Below are positions 1 to 4,641 of a DNA stretch of 7,196 bases, piece after piece. Where the stretch lies: NCBI GenBank assembly GCA_902805985.1, contig CADCUW010000141.1, positions 1-7,196 of the forward strand, written 5' to 3'. The notes beneath the pieces were generated by a model, which did not search any database, was not told the DNA's origin, and worked only from the letters and a program-made list of their open reading frames with translations. The position numbers were made by a program, and so were the translations under genes. How positions within the stretch are numbered: the stretch's first letter is position 1; the number at the start of each line of letters is the position of its first letter. Origin of the DNA: an uncultured Rubrobacteraceae bacterium. GTDB lineage: Bacteria > Actinomycetota > Rubrobacteria > Rubrobacterales > Rubrobacteraceae.

Positions 1-1
1 G

Positions 2-109
2 ATCGACTTCTGGGTAGCGTTCTCCGACGTGGTGATCATCGTGAGGAGGCTGATCCGAGAAGGCTGGAGGCGCTACCGTTGGGAGGGCCGGCCTCGACGC
101 CAACCGTGA
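2..109 (+). pseudogene. C-terminal end of an IS5-family-like transposase (5' part outside window)
   Basis: Reading frame 2 is open from the window edge and ends in TGA at 107-109, giving 35 residues that begin IDFWVAFSDVVI and end WEGRPRRQP. A hydrophobic helix followed by a 'VRRLIREGWRRYRWEGRP' basic segment resembles, from memory, the extreme C-terminus of actinobacterial IS5-family DDE transposases, which often end in a 'RRLIR.AW..YRWDTRP' pattern. This is the only plus-strand coding signal in the window; all intact genes run the other way. The catalytic DDE domain and left end of the element lie outside the window, so I cannot tell whether the element is intact. I found no clear terminal inverted repeat in the bases after the stop. 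The family assignment is inference from a short tail. Confidence 0.5.
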
Positions 110-382
110 CCTATCCGCGCAGCCTCTAAGGCGCTGAGGGCAATACCCGACGTTATCCCGGCTTGCGTGGGCTCCCCCGAAGGCGGTACTAACAATTCGG
201 CCCGGCGGTGCCTCCCTCGCGCGTAGCACCGGCGCCGATCCTCGCCCGGTTCGAATCCGGCGACTATCGGGTGGCCCCGCTCCCCCAACTCCACTCGGGC
301 AATAGCGGCCGAGCACAATCTACGGGCAGCGTGCATAAAGACTCGTCCTGCTGGATGACGGCGCGTCCGAGGCAAAGTGCCG
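110..382. other. Intergenic stretch between transposase tail and small hypothetical gene
   Basis: No convincing gene is visible on either strand. The open frames here are Arg/Pro/Ser-rich and lack a recognisable ribosome binding site. The stretch should contain the right end of the insertion element, but I could not define its border or a target duplication. A sequence around 246-262 resembles a tRNA T-arm (cggttcgaatccgg) but has no matching acceptor or anticodon arms. A short GGCA-AAG-TGCC hairpin at 371-381 lies just downstream of the minus-strand stop at 383. Confidence 0.5.
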
Positions 383-628
383 CTACCGAATCAACTCCCT
401 CAGCTGGGCCTCCACCATGGGCCAGGGCAGCAGCCAGTGTTTCTCGGTTACGGTGACGACGACGGTCTGCCCCACCATGTGGTACTCGCCTTTAGCCATG
501 TCGTGGGAGAAGCGTCCCGACCGCTCGTCGCCGAGCAGGGTGGCGCCGTTCTCGAAGGCGGCCTTCTTGGCCCTCGCCAGCAGCGAAGAGGGGCGTAGCT
601 TCGTGTCCAGGTTGAAGGTCCTCGCCAC
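383..628 (-). CDS. Small hypothetical protein (81 aa), possibly PHA-granule-region-like fold
   Basis: The protein has 81 residues and starts with GTG (626-628). A good Shine-Dalgarno (GGAAGGAAG) ends 6 nt before the GTG, which supports both the gene and its start. The N-terminal half looks helical (SSLLARAKKAAFENG, about residues 15-28). The second half looks like beta strands (GEYHMVGQTVVVTVT, about 47-61), followed by a conserved-looking 'WLLPWPMVEAQLRELI' helix at the end. That order, strands then a W-LLPW amphipathic helix, faintly recalls the small 'putative polyhydroxyalkanoic acid system' family (PF09650). This is only an impression. There is no signal peptide or membrane helix. The gene lies 107 bp after the methyltransferase, with inverted repeats between them, so it may be a separate unit. 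It could equally be an uncharacterised lineage-specific protein. Confidence 0.7.
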   Translation of the reverse strand: MARTFNLDTKLRPSSLLARAKKAAFENGATLLGDERSGRFSHDMAKGEYHMVGQTVVVTVTEKHWLLPWPMVEAQLRELIR

Positions 629-655
629 AATCCACTTCCTTCCACACTCGTACGG

Positions 656-685
656 TGTCTATCCGCTTGATCCATGGTGCCGCAA
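656..685 (-). promoter_or_regulatory. Weak candidate promoter for the 383-628 gene
   Basis: On the minus strand TTGCGG (680-685) is followed after 18 nt by TAGACA (656-661). The predicted start of transcription is about 20 nt upstream of the GTG at 628. Both hexamers are only partial matches to the housekeeping consensus, and the -35 lies inside the arm of the inverted repeat at 680-691. It is proposed mainly because the gene is separated from its upstream neighbour. Confidence 0.2.
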
Positions 686-751
686 CCCCGGTGCCTCGAA
701 CGGTTGCGCGCAGTAACGGGTGACGCGACGCACGTCTACCCGGGGTTGCGG
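680..751. repeat. 12-bp perfect inverted repeat bracketing the methyltransferase stop codon
   Basis: CCGCAACCCCGG at 680-691 is the exact reverse complement of CCGGGGTTGCGG at 740-751, with 48 nt between the arms. The right arm encodes the last codons of the methyltransferase and the stop TAG (736-738) lies just inside it. A third partial arm, GGTTGCG at 702-708, can also pair with 681-687 to make a tighter hairpin with a 14-nt loop. In the minus-strand transcript the two pairings exclude each other. There is no T-run, so if this terminates transcription it is not a classical intrinsic terminator. Confidence 0.6.
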
Positions 752-1722
752 GCGAAGATCAGGTGCGAGCTACGACCGGCCACGGGCTCGAAGTCGACGG
801 CGCCGTAGCCCGCCTCCAGGAGCCACCGCTCGTACTTTTCGGCCGTGTAGGTGCCGCCGCGGGGCGTAAGGACCAGCATGTTGGCGGCGAAGAGCGCCGC
901 GTCCTCGCCGAGGCCGCGCACGAACTCCCTGACGACGAGCAGGCCGCCCGGCACCAGCGAGCGGCGCATTCGGGCGAAGAGCGCCCGGTTCTCCTCGGGG
1001 CCGTACATGTGGGAGGTGTTCCCGAAGTACACGGCGTCGAACGGCCCCTCCGGCAGCCCCTCGTTCATGTCCCCCGAGGCGGTCTCTATCCCGGCGGCGG
1101 TCAGCGTCTCCTGCATGATCTCTATGACCTCGGGCCGGTCGAAAACCGTGACCCTCGGTTCCCCACCCGGAACTCCACGTGCGTGTCCCAATTGCACGAA
1201 CGCCTCGGCGTTGGTGCCGGGGCCGCCACCGACGTCGAGGATGCGCGCCCCTTCGGGCAGCCGCGCGAGGACCGCGCCGGCGACCGCCGCCGCACCCGGC
1301 CTTGCCCCGCGGCGCATCGCCGCGATAAACGTCTCCGTCCCCCCGAAGCCAGGGGCGGTCCGGTCCTCGACGGGCCTGCCGGTGCGCAGGACCTCCGGTA
1401 GACGGCCCCAGCTCCCGATCAACTCGAACCGATGCACCACGCTCTGGCCCACAAAATCGGGATCGTACCGGTCGAGCAAAGGCCCCCGGTGCTCGTCCCG
1501 CAGCCGGAACGCCTCCCGTTCCACCTCCAGAATACCGAGCTCGGCGAGCGCGGAGAGGACGACGTAGACGGCCCTCGCGTCCATCCCAAGCTCCTTCGCC
1601 ACCGCGTCCGATAATTGCGCCCCGTCGGCTACGGCCTCGATCAAACCCTCCCTGACCGCCGCGCCGAGGAGTATGGCCCACCGCCAGTCGAGCTCCGTGT
1701 AGTCCATCCGGCCCCCGGTCAT
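736..1722 (-). CDS. SAM-dependent O-methyltransferase, family 2 (PF00891-like)
   Basis: The 328-residue protein has the usual length and layout of family-2 O-methyltransferases. A helical, winged-helix-like dimerisation region covers about residues 10-75 (a LDWRWAILLGAAVREGLIEA helix, then L..A..VY..L..L...GIL). The Rossmann SAM-binding domain follows: motif I ILDVGGGPGT (161-170), acidic D195 after strand 2 (VTVFDRP), GDMNEGLP (217-224), and LVPGGLLVVREFV (256-268). H238 in NTSHMYGPEE sits where this family usually carries its catalytic histidine. The protein should methylate a hydroxyl of a small molecule in the cytoplasm; the substrate cannot be read from sequence. The start ATG (1720-1722) overlaps the asparaginase stop as ATGA, implying translational coupling. 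A second in-frame ATG at 1705-1707, after a GGGGG run, is an alternative start five residues shorter. It is the last gene of the four-gene operon. Confidence 0.88.
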   Translation of the reverse strand: MTGGRMDYTELDWRWAILLGAAVREGLIEAVADGAQLSDAVAKELGMDARAVYVVLSALAELGILEVEREAFRLRDEHRGPLLDRYDPDFVGQSVVHRFELIGSWGRLPEVLRTGRPVEDRTAPGFGGTETFIAAMRRGARPGAAAVAGAVLARLPEGARILDVGGGPGTNAEAFVQLGHARGVPGGEPRVTVFDRPEVIEIMQETLTAAGIETASGDMNEGLPEGPFDAVYFGNTSHMYGPEENRALFARMRRSLVPGGLLVVREFVRGLGEDAALFAANMLVLTPRGGTYTAEKYERWLLEAGYGAVDFEPVAGRSSHLIFARNPG

Positions 1723-2717
1723 ATGAGAGGCCCGATCTCGCCCACCGCCACGCCGTGCAGGTCCTCTTTGGGCCGGGCCTCATCCCCCGACACCTCCACA
1801 CCCCGCCGCCCGAGCGCGGCGACGGCCGCCGGTCGCACGGCCCGCCCGCCGCCGTCGGAGATCTTGACCGCGAGCCCCCATTCCCCGGTACTTCCGGCGG
1901 CGAAGACGCCCTCGGCCCCGCTCTTGCACACGAGGTCCGTCGCCCCCATAACCTCAGTGTCGAACCGTCCCGTCCCCGCAACCATGAACGGATGCCCCCG
2001 CATCGCGCTCCCGAGCCTCTCCGCCGCCCCGGCGACCTCATCAGAGAGCGCCTCGCCGGTCGCGAGCCGGGCGAAACCCGTCGCGAGGCTCTTGAGGGGA
2101 AGCGCGAAGGCGGGTACGCCGCAGTCGTCCCCGGCCAACAGCACCTCGTCCTCGTCGAGTCCGCAGACCTCTGCGACGAGCTCGAGCACCCGGCGCTGGA
2201 GGGGATGGTCGGGGTTGCGGTAGCCGCCGGTGTCGAGGCCCTCGTGGACGCAGACGGCGAGCATCCCGGCGTGCTTGCCGGAGCAGTTGCCGTGTATGGG
2301 CCGGGGGTCCTCCCCGCCGCGGGCGAGCTTCGCCGCGGCGGGTGCGTACATCGGGGGGTGGGCTCCGCTCTGGAGATCGTCCTCGGAGAGGCCCGCCTTC
2401 TCCAGCAGGGATCGTACGGCGACCAGGTGCGATTCCTCGGCGTTGTGGGAGGCGCAGGCGACGGCCAGTTCCTCACCCGTGAGACCGAAGGCGTCGGCGG
2501 CGCCGGAGAGGACGAGGGGGAGGGCCTGGAAGAGTTTTGCAGAGGAGCGGGCAAAGACGTAGGCGCCGGGGTCGCCCGTCGCGTCGAGAACGTCGCCGGC
2601 GGGGTCGCAGAAGACGAAACGGCCCCGGTGGACGCTCTCGACGACGGCGCCGCGGCGAACGGCGACTAGCGGGGCGTCCTCGGGGAGGCCCACGGGGAGG
2701 CCCACGGGGCTATCCAT
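1719..2717 (-). CDS. L-asparaginase, Rhizobium etli type (asparaginase II family, PF06089)
   Basis: The 332-residue protein matches the length of the thermolabile, zinc-binding asparaginase family typified by R. etli ReAIV/ReAV, which is unrelated to E. coli AnsA/AnsB. It hydrolyses L-asparagine to aspartate and ammonia. Family signatures are visible: RSSAK (57-61) supplies the S58-x-x-K61 pair, ACASH contains S90, NCSGKH supplies C145 and K148, DDCGVP supplies C199, and GTGRFDT spans 248-254, followed by CKSGAEG with K265. As I recall them, the ReAV residues Ser48, Lys51, Ser80, Cys135, Lys138 and Cys189 all map here with a constant +10 offset, so active site and metal site look intact. There is no signal peptide, so it should be cytoplasmic. 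The start ATG overlaps the end of the upstream gene by 8 bp and has no clear Shine-Dalgarno, suggesting re-initiation. GTG codons 5 and 9 are alternative starts. Its stop overlaps the methyltransferase start. Confidence 0.92.
   Translation of the reverse strand: MDSPVGLPVGLPEDAPLVAVRRGAVVESVHRGRFVFCDPAGDVLDATGDPGAYVFARSSAKLFQALPLVLSGAADAFGLTGEELAVACASHNAEESHLVAVRSLLEKAGLSEDDLQSGAHPPMYAPAAAKLARGGEDPRPIHGNCSGKHAGMLAVCVHEGLDTGGYRNPDHPLQRRVLELVAEVCGLDEDEVLLAGDDCGVPAFALPLKSLATGFARLATGEALSDEVAGAAERLGSAMRGHPFMVAGTGRFDTEVMGATDLVCKSGAEGVFAAGSTGEWGLAVKISDGGGRAVRPAAVAALGRRGVEVSGDEARPKEDLHGVAVGEIGPLI
2681..2710. repeat. 12-bp tandem repeat (about 2.5 copies) at the 5' end of the asparaginase gene
   Basis: CGGGGAGGCCCA occurs at 2681-2692 and again at 2693-2704, followed by a partial copy to 2710. 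It encodes the repeated VGLP at residues 5-12 of the asparaginase, before the conserved fold begins. Copy-number change would be in frame. Confidence 0.85.
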
Positions 2718-3018
2718 CGCCGAGGCGGATCAGGTACAGCGCCATCAGGTCGTGGGCCACCCTCATCCGGGCCATCGCGGCCGGCGGGTCTCCATCGGCC
2801 AGGTAGGCGCGTCCCTCCCCGACGAGGTCGCGGACCTGGGCCAGGATCTCATCGTCCATGTTGGCCGGACTGTCGCCGCGAAGGCTTCCAACGACCATGC
2901 CGAGGATCACGTCCACGCGGGGACTGTTCGTCCACATCGAGATGATCGCGATGTCCATGTAGCTGTGGACCCTGAGCAGGTGCGCCGTCCGGGTGGATAG
3001 GTCAGCCCTCTCCTTCAC
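2710..3018 (-). CDS. Small helical protein of unknown function (102 aa)
   Basis: I do not recognise this protein. It looks almost entirely helical: STRTAHLLRVHSYMDIAIISM, then VDVILGMVVGSL, DDEILAQVRDLVGEGRAYL, and PPAAMARMRVAHDLMALYLIRL at the end. The last two segments have a TPR-like or four-helix-bundle feel. It is Met-rich, without Cys, signal peptide or clear membrane helix. I chose GTG at 3016-3018: GGAGG ends 8 nt before it, and it overlaps the amidohydrolase stop as GTGA. A GTG at 3025-3027 directly abuts that Shine-Dalgarno and is a poor start. Its own stop lies within the asparaginase start region (8-bp overlap). Tight overlap on both sides argues for a role tied to the two enzymes, perhaps as a partner or regulator; that is inference. 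Confidence 0.8.
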   Translation of the reverse strand: MKERADLSTRTAHLLRVHSYMDIAIISMWTNSPRVDVILGMVVGSLRGDSPANMDDEILAQVRDLVGEGRAYLADGDPPAAMARMRVAHDLMALYLIRLGDG

Positions 3019-3794
3019 GAGAACCACCTCCGGATGTTCCCCGAGAGGATGCCGGGCAGCGCCTCATCCGGCACGCCCGCCGCATCGGCGGCGGCCAGGG
3101 CCGAGTGCAGCGTCGAGGGGAAGTCCCCGTAGGGTATGTCCGACCCGTAGCTTATGCGCGAGGGGTCGAGCGTCGAGAAGAGCACGTACAGATCCTTCGC
3201 CCGCACCACCGAGGTCTCGAAGAGCACGTTCGGATGGTCCCCGAACCGCCGGACGGCCTCGAGCACCTCGACCATCGCGGCGTGGCCGAGGATGAGGCGC
3301 AGGTTCGGGTGGCGCTCTACGGTCGGCAGCAGCGGCTCCACTATGCGCTCCATGGCGAAGCCCGCGTGGATCAGGACCGGCAGGTCGGCCTCCGCCGCCA
3401 TCGCGAAGAGCCGGACCACCCGGGGGTCGTCGAGCTCGAACTGCTGGGAGACGGGGTGAAGCTTGAGCCCCCTGAAGCCCCGATCCAGGCACCTTGAGAA
3501 CTCCCCGTCGTAGTCCAGATGCGGGTTGAGCCTGAAGAAAGGCACGAAGAACCCCGGGTATTCCTCGTGGGCGTTCCAGACGACCTCGTTCGGCCCTGAG
3601 TAGTCGTCGCGGGCGTTCGGGTCGTTGAGGGGGAAGACGATGCTCCGGCTGATGCCGGCGGCCTCCATCCTCTCGCGCATGCCCTCGGCGGTCATTGTCC
3701 GCCCATCCACGTCGGCCCCAATGTGGGCGTGGGCGTCGAAGACCTCAGCGCCGTCCGGTATCTTGTTTTGCACCCACTCCCAGACGGCGGCCAT
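3015..3794 (-). CDS. Amidohydrolase family 2 metal-dependent hydrolase (PF04909-like)
   Basis: This is a TIM-barrel metal-dependent hydrolase. Numbering from the ATG at 3794, the features are DAHAHIG with metal ligands H22 and H24, GFRGLKLHP (K111, H113), LIHAG with H143, GHAAM with H171, and YGSDIPYG with D219. This H-x-H / H / H / D set is that of PF04909 amidohydrolases, which act on amide, lactone or decarboxylation substrates. The 259 residues are close to the usual length. The start is uncertain. The frame stays open to an ATG at 4004, but the first roughly 40 codons there have non-coding composition. TTG at 3846-3848 is a reasonable longer alternative, because the codons between it and the ATG look partly coding. 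It is the first gene of the four-gene operon, and its last codons carry the GGAGG for the next gene. Confidence 0.85.
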   Translation of the reverse strand: MAAVWEWVQNKIPDGAEVFDAHAHIGADVDGRTMTAEGMRERMEAAGISRSIVFPLNDPNARDDYSGPNEVVWNAHEEYPGFFVPFFRLNPHLDYDGEFSRCLDRGFRGLKLHPVSQQFELDDPRVVRLFAMAAEADLPVLIHAGFAMERIVEPLLPTVERHPNLRLILGHAAMVEVLEAVRRFGDHPNVLFETSVVRAKDLYVLFSTLDPSRISYGSDIPYGDFPSTLHSALAAADAAGVPDEALPGILSGNIRRWFS

Positions 3795-3928
3795 GGTCCC
3801 GCTCGTCAAGGCTTCAACACCCGTCTTGCGCTCCGTCTCAGTCGCCAAAGCTACCGCCGATCTAGCCAGAGATTCAATAGATGGGACAACCGTGCAATGG
3901 TAGCAGGGGGAGGGGCCGTGGGCTATCG

Positions 3929-3960
3929 GACTCTGAGTCGCCTCTTTCGGAGGCTTTATA
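3929..3960 (-). promoter_or_regulatory. Candidate -10 box and leader hairpins of the amidohydrolase operon
   Basis: TATAAA (minus strand, 3955-3960) is a good -10 match in GC-rich surroundings, but no -35 hexamer is recognisable 16-18 nt upstream (CCCGCG). Immediately downstream are a 5-bp hairpin with a 5-nt loop (3940-3954) and an 11-nt palindrome (3929-3939), which would lie at the very start of the transcript. They could be a protein-binding site or structured 5' end. The leader to the ATG would be about 150 nt. Confidence 0.3.
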
Positions 3961-4068
3961 GGGCTTGAGGCATGATACGCGGGCAGGGAGCCAGATCTCG
4001 CCACCCCGGCCAGCCCAAAAGAGCGTCCGCGGCACCCCCGCCCTACCGCCCCTCAAAAGCCAGAACCC

Positions 4069-4096
4069 AAAAACCTGACGCCCGGGGCCTGGCGTC
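4069..4096 (-). terminator. Candidate intrinsic terminator after the 4127-4516 gene
   Basis: On the minus strand GACGCC (4091-4096) pairs with GGCGTC (4077-4082) across an 8-nt loop, and five T (4069-4073) follow after a 3-nt gap. It lies about 30 nt beyond the stop codon at 4127. The stem is short (6 bp) but all but one pair is G-C or followed by one, and the T-run is clear for this GC content. Confidence 0.6.
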
Positions 4097-4126
4097 TGCG
4101 GCCGGTCCCCGTGGCCGCCGGGCATG

Positions 4127-4516
4127 CTAACGGTCGGCGGAGGGAGAGGCGGAGGGAGAGGCCGACGCGGACGCGCTCGGGGAGGCCGAAGGCGAGGCTT
4201 CGGGCGATGCCGTCGGCTCGGTCGGCTCGGGGACGGTCGGTTCAGGCCTGTCGGGTGGGGTGGTCTGCTCGCGGGAGGGCTGCTGCCGGGGCGCGGGGGC
4301 TTCGGGGGCGTCCACCGGCTCCTCGAAGGCGGCGGAGAGGGCGGTCGAGGCGACGACGGCGGCGAAGGCGGTGCCGAGCAGGAGGACCGGCGAGAGCACG
4401 ACCGTCAGGACGTAGAGGAGGGGGCGGGAGATCTCCGTATCGCGCAGGCCGAGGTAGATCGCCAGCGCGCTCACGGGCAGGCAGGCGGCGAGCATCCACA
4501 GCGGGACGTAGTACAC
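4127..4516 (-). CDS. Small membrane protein with Pro/Ser/Ala-rich tail
   Basis: The protein has 129 residues and no family I can name. Two hydrophobic segments come first: about residues 5-24 (LWMLAACLPVSALAIYLGL) and 33-62 (LLYVLTVVLSPVLLLGTAFA onward), joined by a short charged loop (RDTEISR). A disordered, low-complexity tail of about 65 residues follows, rich in Pro, Glu and Thr, then in Ala-Ser-Pro repeats, ending in DR. It therefore looks like a membrane-anchored protein with an extended tail, inside or outside the cell; charge distribution does not settle topology. The start is GTG (4514-4516), preceded by an AAGGAGAAGG Shine-Dalgarno region. The gene lies 125 bp after the CNNM gene on the same strand and is followed by a candidate terminator. 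It may be co-transcribed with CNNM or use its own promoter. Confidence 0.72.
   Translation of the reverse strand: MYYVPLWMLAACLPVSALAIYLGLRDTEISRPLLYVLTVVLSPVLLLGTAFAAVVASTALSAAFEEPVDAPEAPAPRQQPSREQTTPPDRPEPTVPEPTEPTASPEASPSASPSASASASPSASPSADR
4136..4162. repeat. 12-bp tandem repeat encoding SPSA at the protein's C-terminus
   Basis: GGCGGAGGGAGA occurs twice in tandem (4136-4147, 4148-4159) plus a partial third unit. On the minus strand it encodes Ser-Pro-Ser-Ala repeats at the very end of the 129-aa membrane protein. A shorter, less regular repeat of GTCGGCTCG at about 4209-4227 encodes the PEPTEPT part. Length variation would be in frame. Confidence 0.85.
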
Positions 4517-4571
4517 GAATCACCTTCTCCTTCGGCCTATCGGCTCGCGGCCCGACCTCGGGACGCCGCGG

Positions 4572-4598
4572 ATACCGTACAAAGCCGAGGTTTCAAGA
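4572..4598 (-). promoter_or_regulatory. Weak candidate promoter of the 4127-4516 gene
   Basis: On the minus strand TTGAAA is followed after 16 nt by TATCCG, overlapping TACGGT. The -35 is a fair match (TTGACA with one to two changes) and the -10 is poor, as expected for a promoter that needs an activator. The triple GTWACC repeat (4611-4637) lies just upstream, in the position where an activator would bind. Confidence 0.3.
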
Positions 4599-4609
4599 GT
4601 GCGACGGCC

Positions 4610-4640
4610 AGGTAACGGTCCGGTTACACGAGGTAACGGT
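4610..4640 (-). promoter_or_regulatory. Three helically phased GTWACC repeats, candidate response-regulator site
   Basis: Read on the minus strand, GTTACC (4632-4637), GTAACC (4622-4627) and GTTACC (4611-4616) follow each other at 10- and 11-bp spacing, so all face the same side of the helix. The two outer copies share a 10-bp core, ACCGTTACCT, exactly 21 bp apart. PhoB/PhoP/OmpR-type response regulators typically bind such direct repeats. The block lies between the CNNM stop codon and the 4127-4516 gene. Because GTTAC and GTAAC are complementary, the RNA could also fold into either of two short hairpins here. Confidence 0.5.
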
Positions 4641-4641
4641 G

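Larger units (their letters stand above)
3795..4126. other. Intergenic/leader region upstream of the amidohydrolase operon
   Basis: I see no convincing separate gene here. Going down the minus strand it holds the candidate terminator of the 4127-4516 gene (4069-4096), then GC-rich sequence, and an isolated TATAAA at 3955-3960. Next come a GCCTC-N5-GAGGC hairpin (3940-3954), the near-adjacent palindrome GACTC-T-GAGTC (3929-3939) and a C-rich tract (minus strand, about 3904-3920). The last part (about 3795-3850) may be coding if the amidohydrolase uses an upstream TTG start. Confidence 0.5.

Noticed and set aside
244..265. T-arm-like sequence (cggttcgaatccgg) suggesting a tRNA gene or attachment site
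   Set aside because: Only four of five T-stem pairs form, the following 7 nt have no complementary acceptor strand at the right distance, and no D-arm or anticodon arm is visible. The reverse-strand reading 'AGFEP' is a familiar by-product of such sequences.
73..375. 100-aa minus-strand open frame
   Set aside because: It is Arg-rich, runs antisense through the transposase tail, has no Shine-Dalgarno and resembles no protein.
770..2554. 594-aa minus-strand open frame across asparaginase and methyltransferase
   Set aside because: It is an out-of-frame shadow of two well-supported genes; its composition (Arg/Pro/Ser/Gly) is that of a GC-rich alternate frame.
1755..2669. 304-aa plus-strand open frame
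   Set aside because: It is antisense to the asparaginase gene, which has all family motifs; there is no ribosome binding site.
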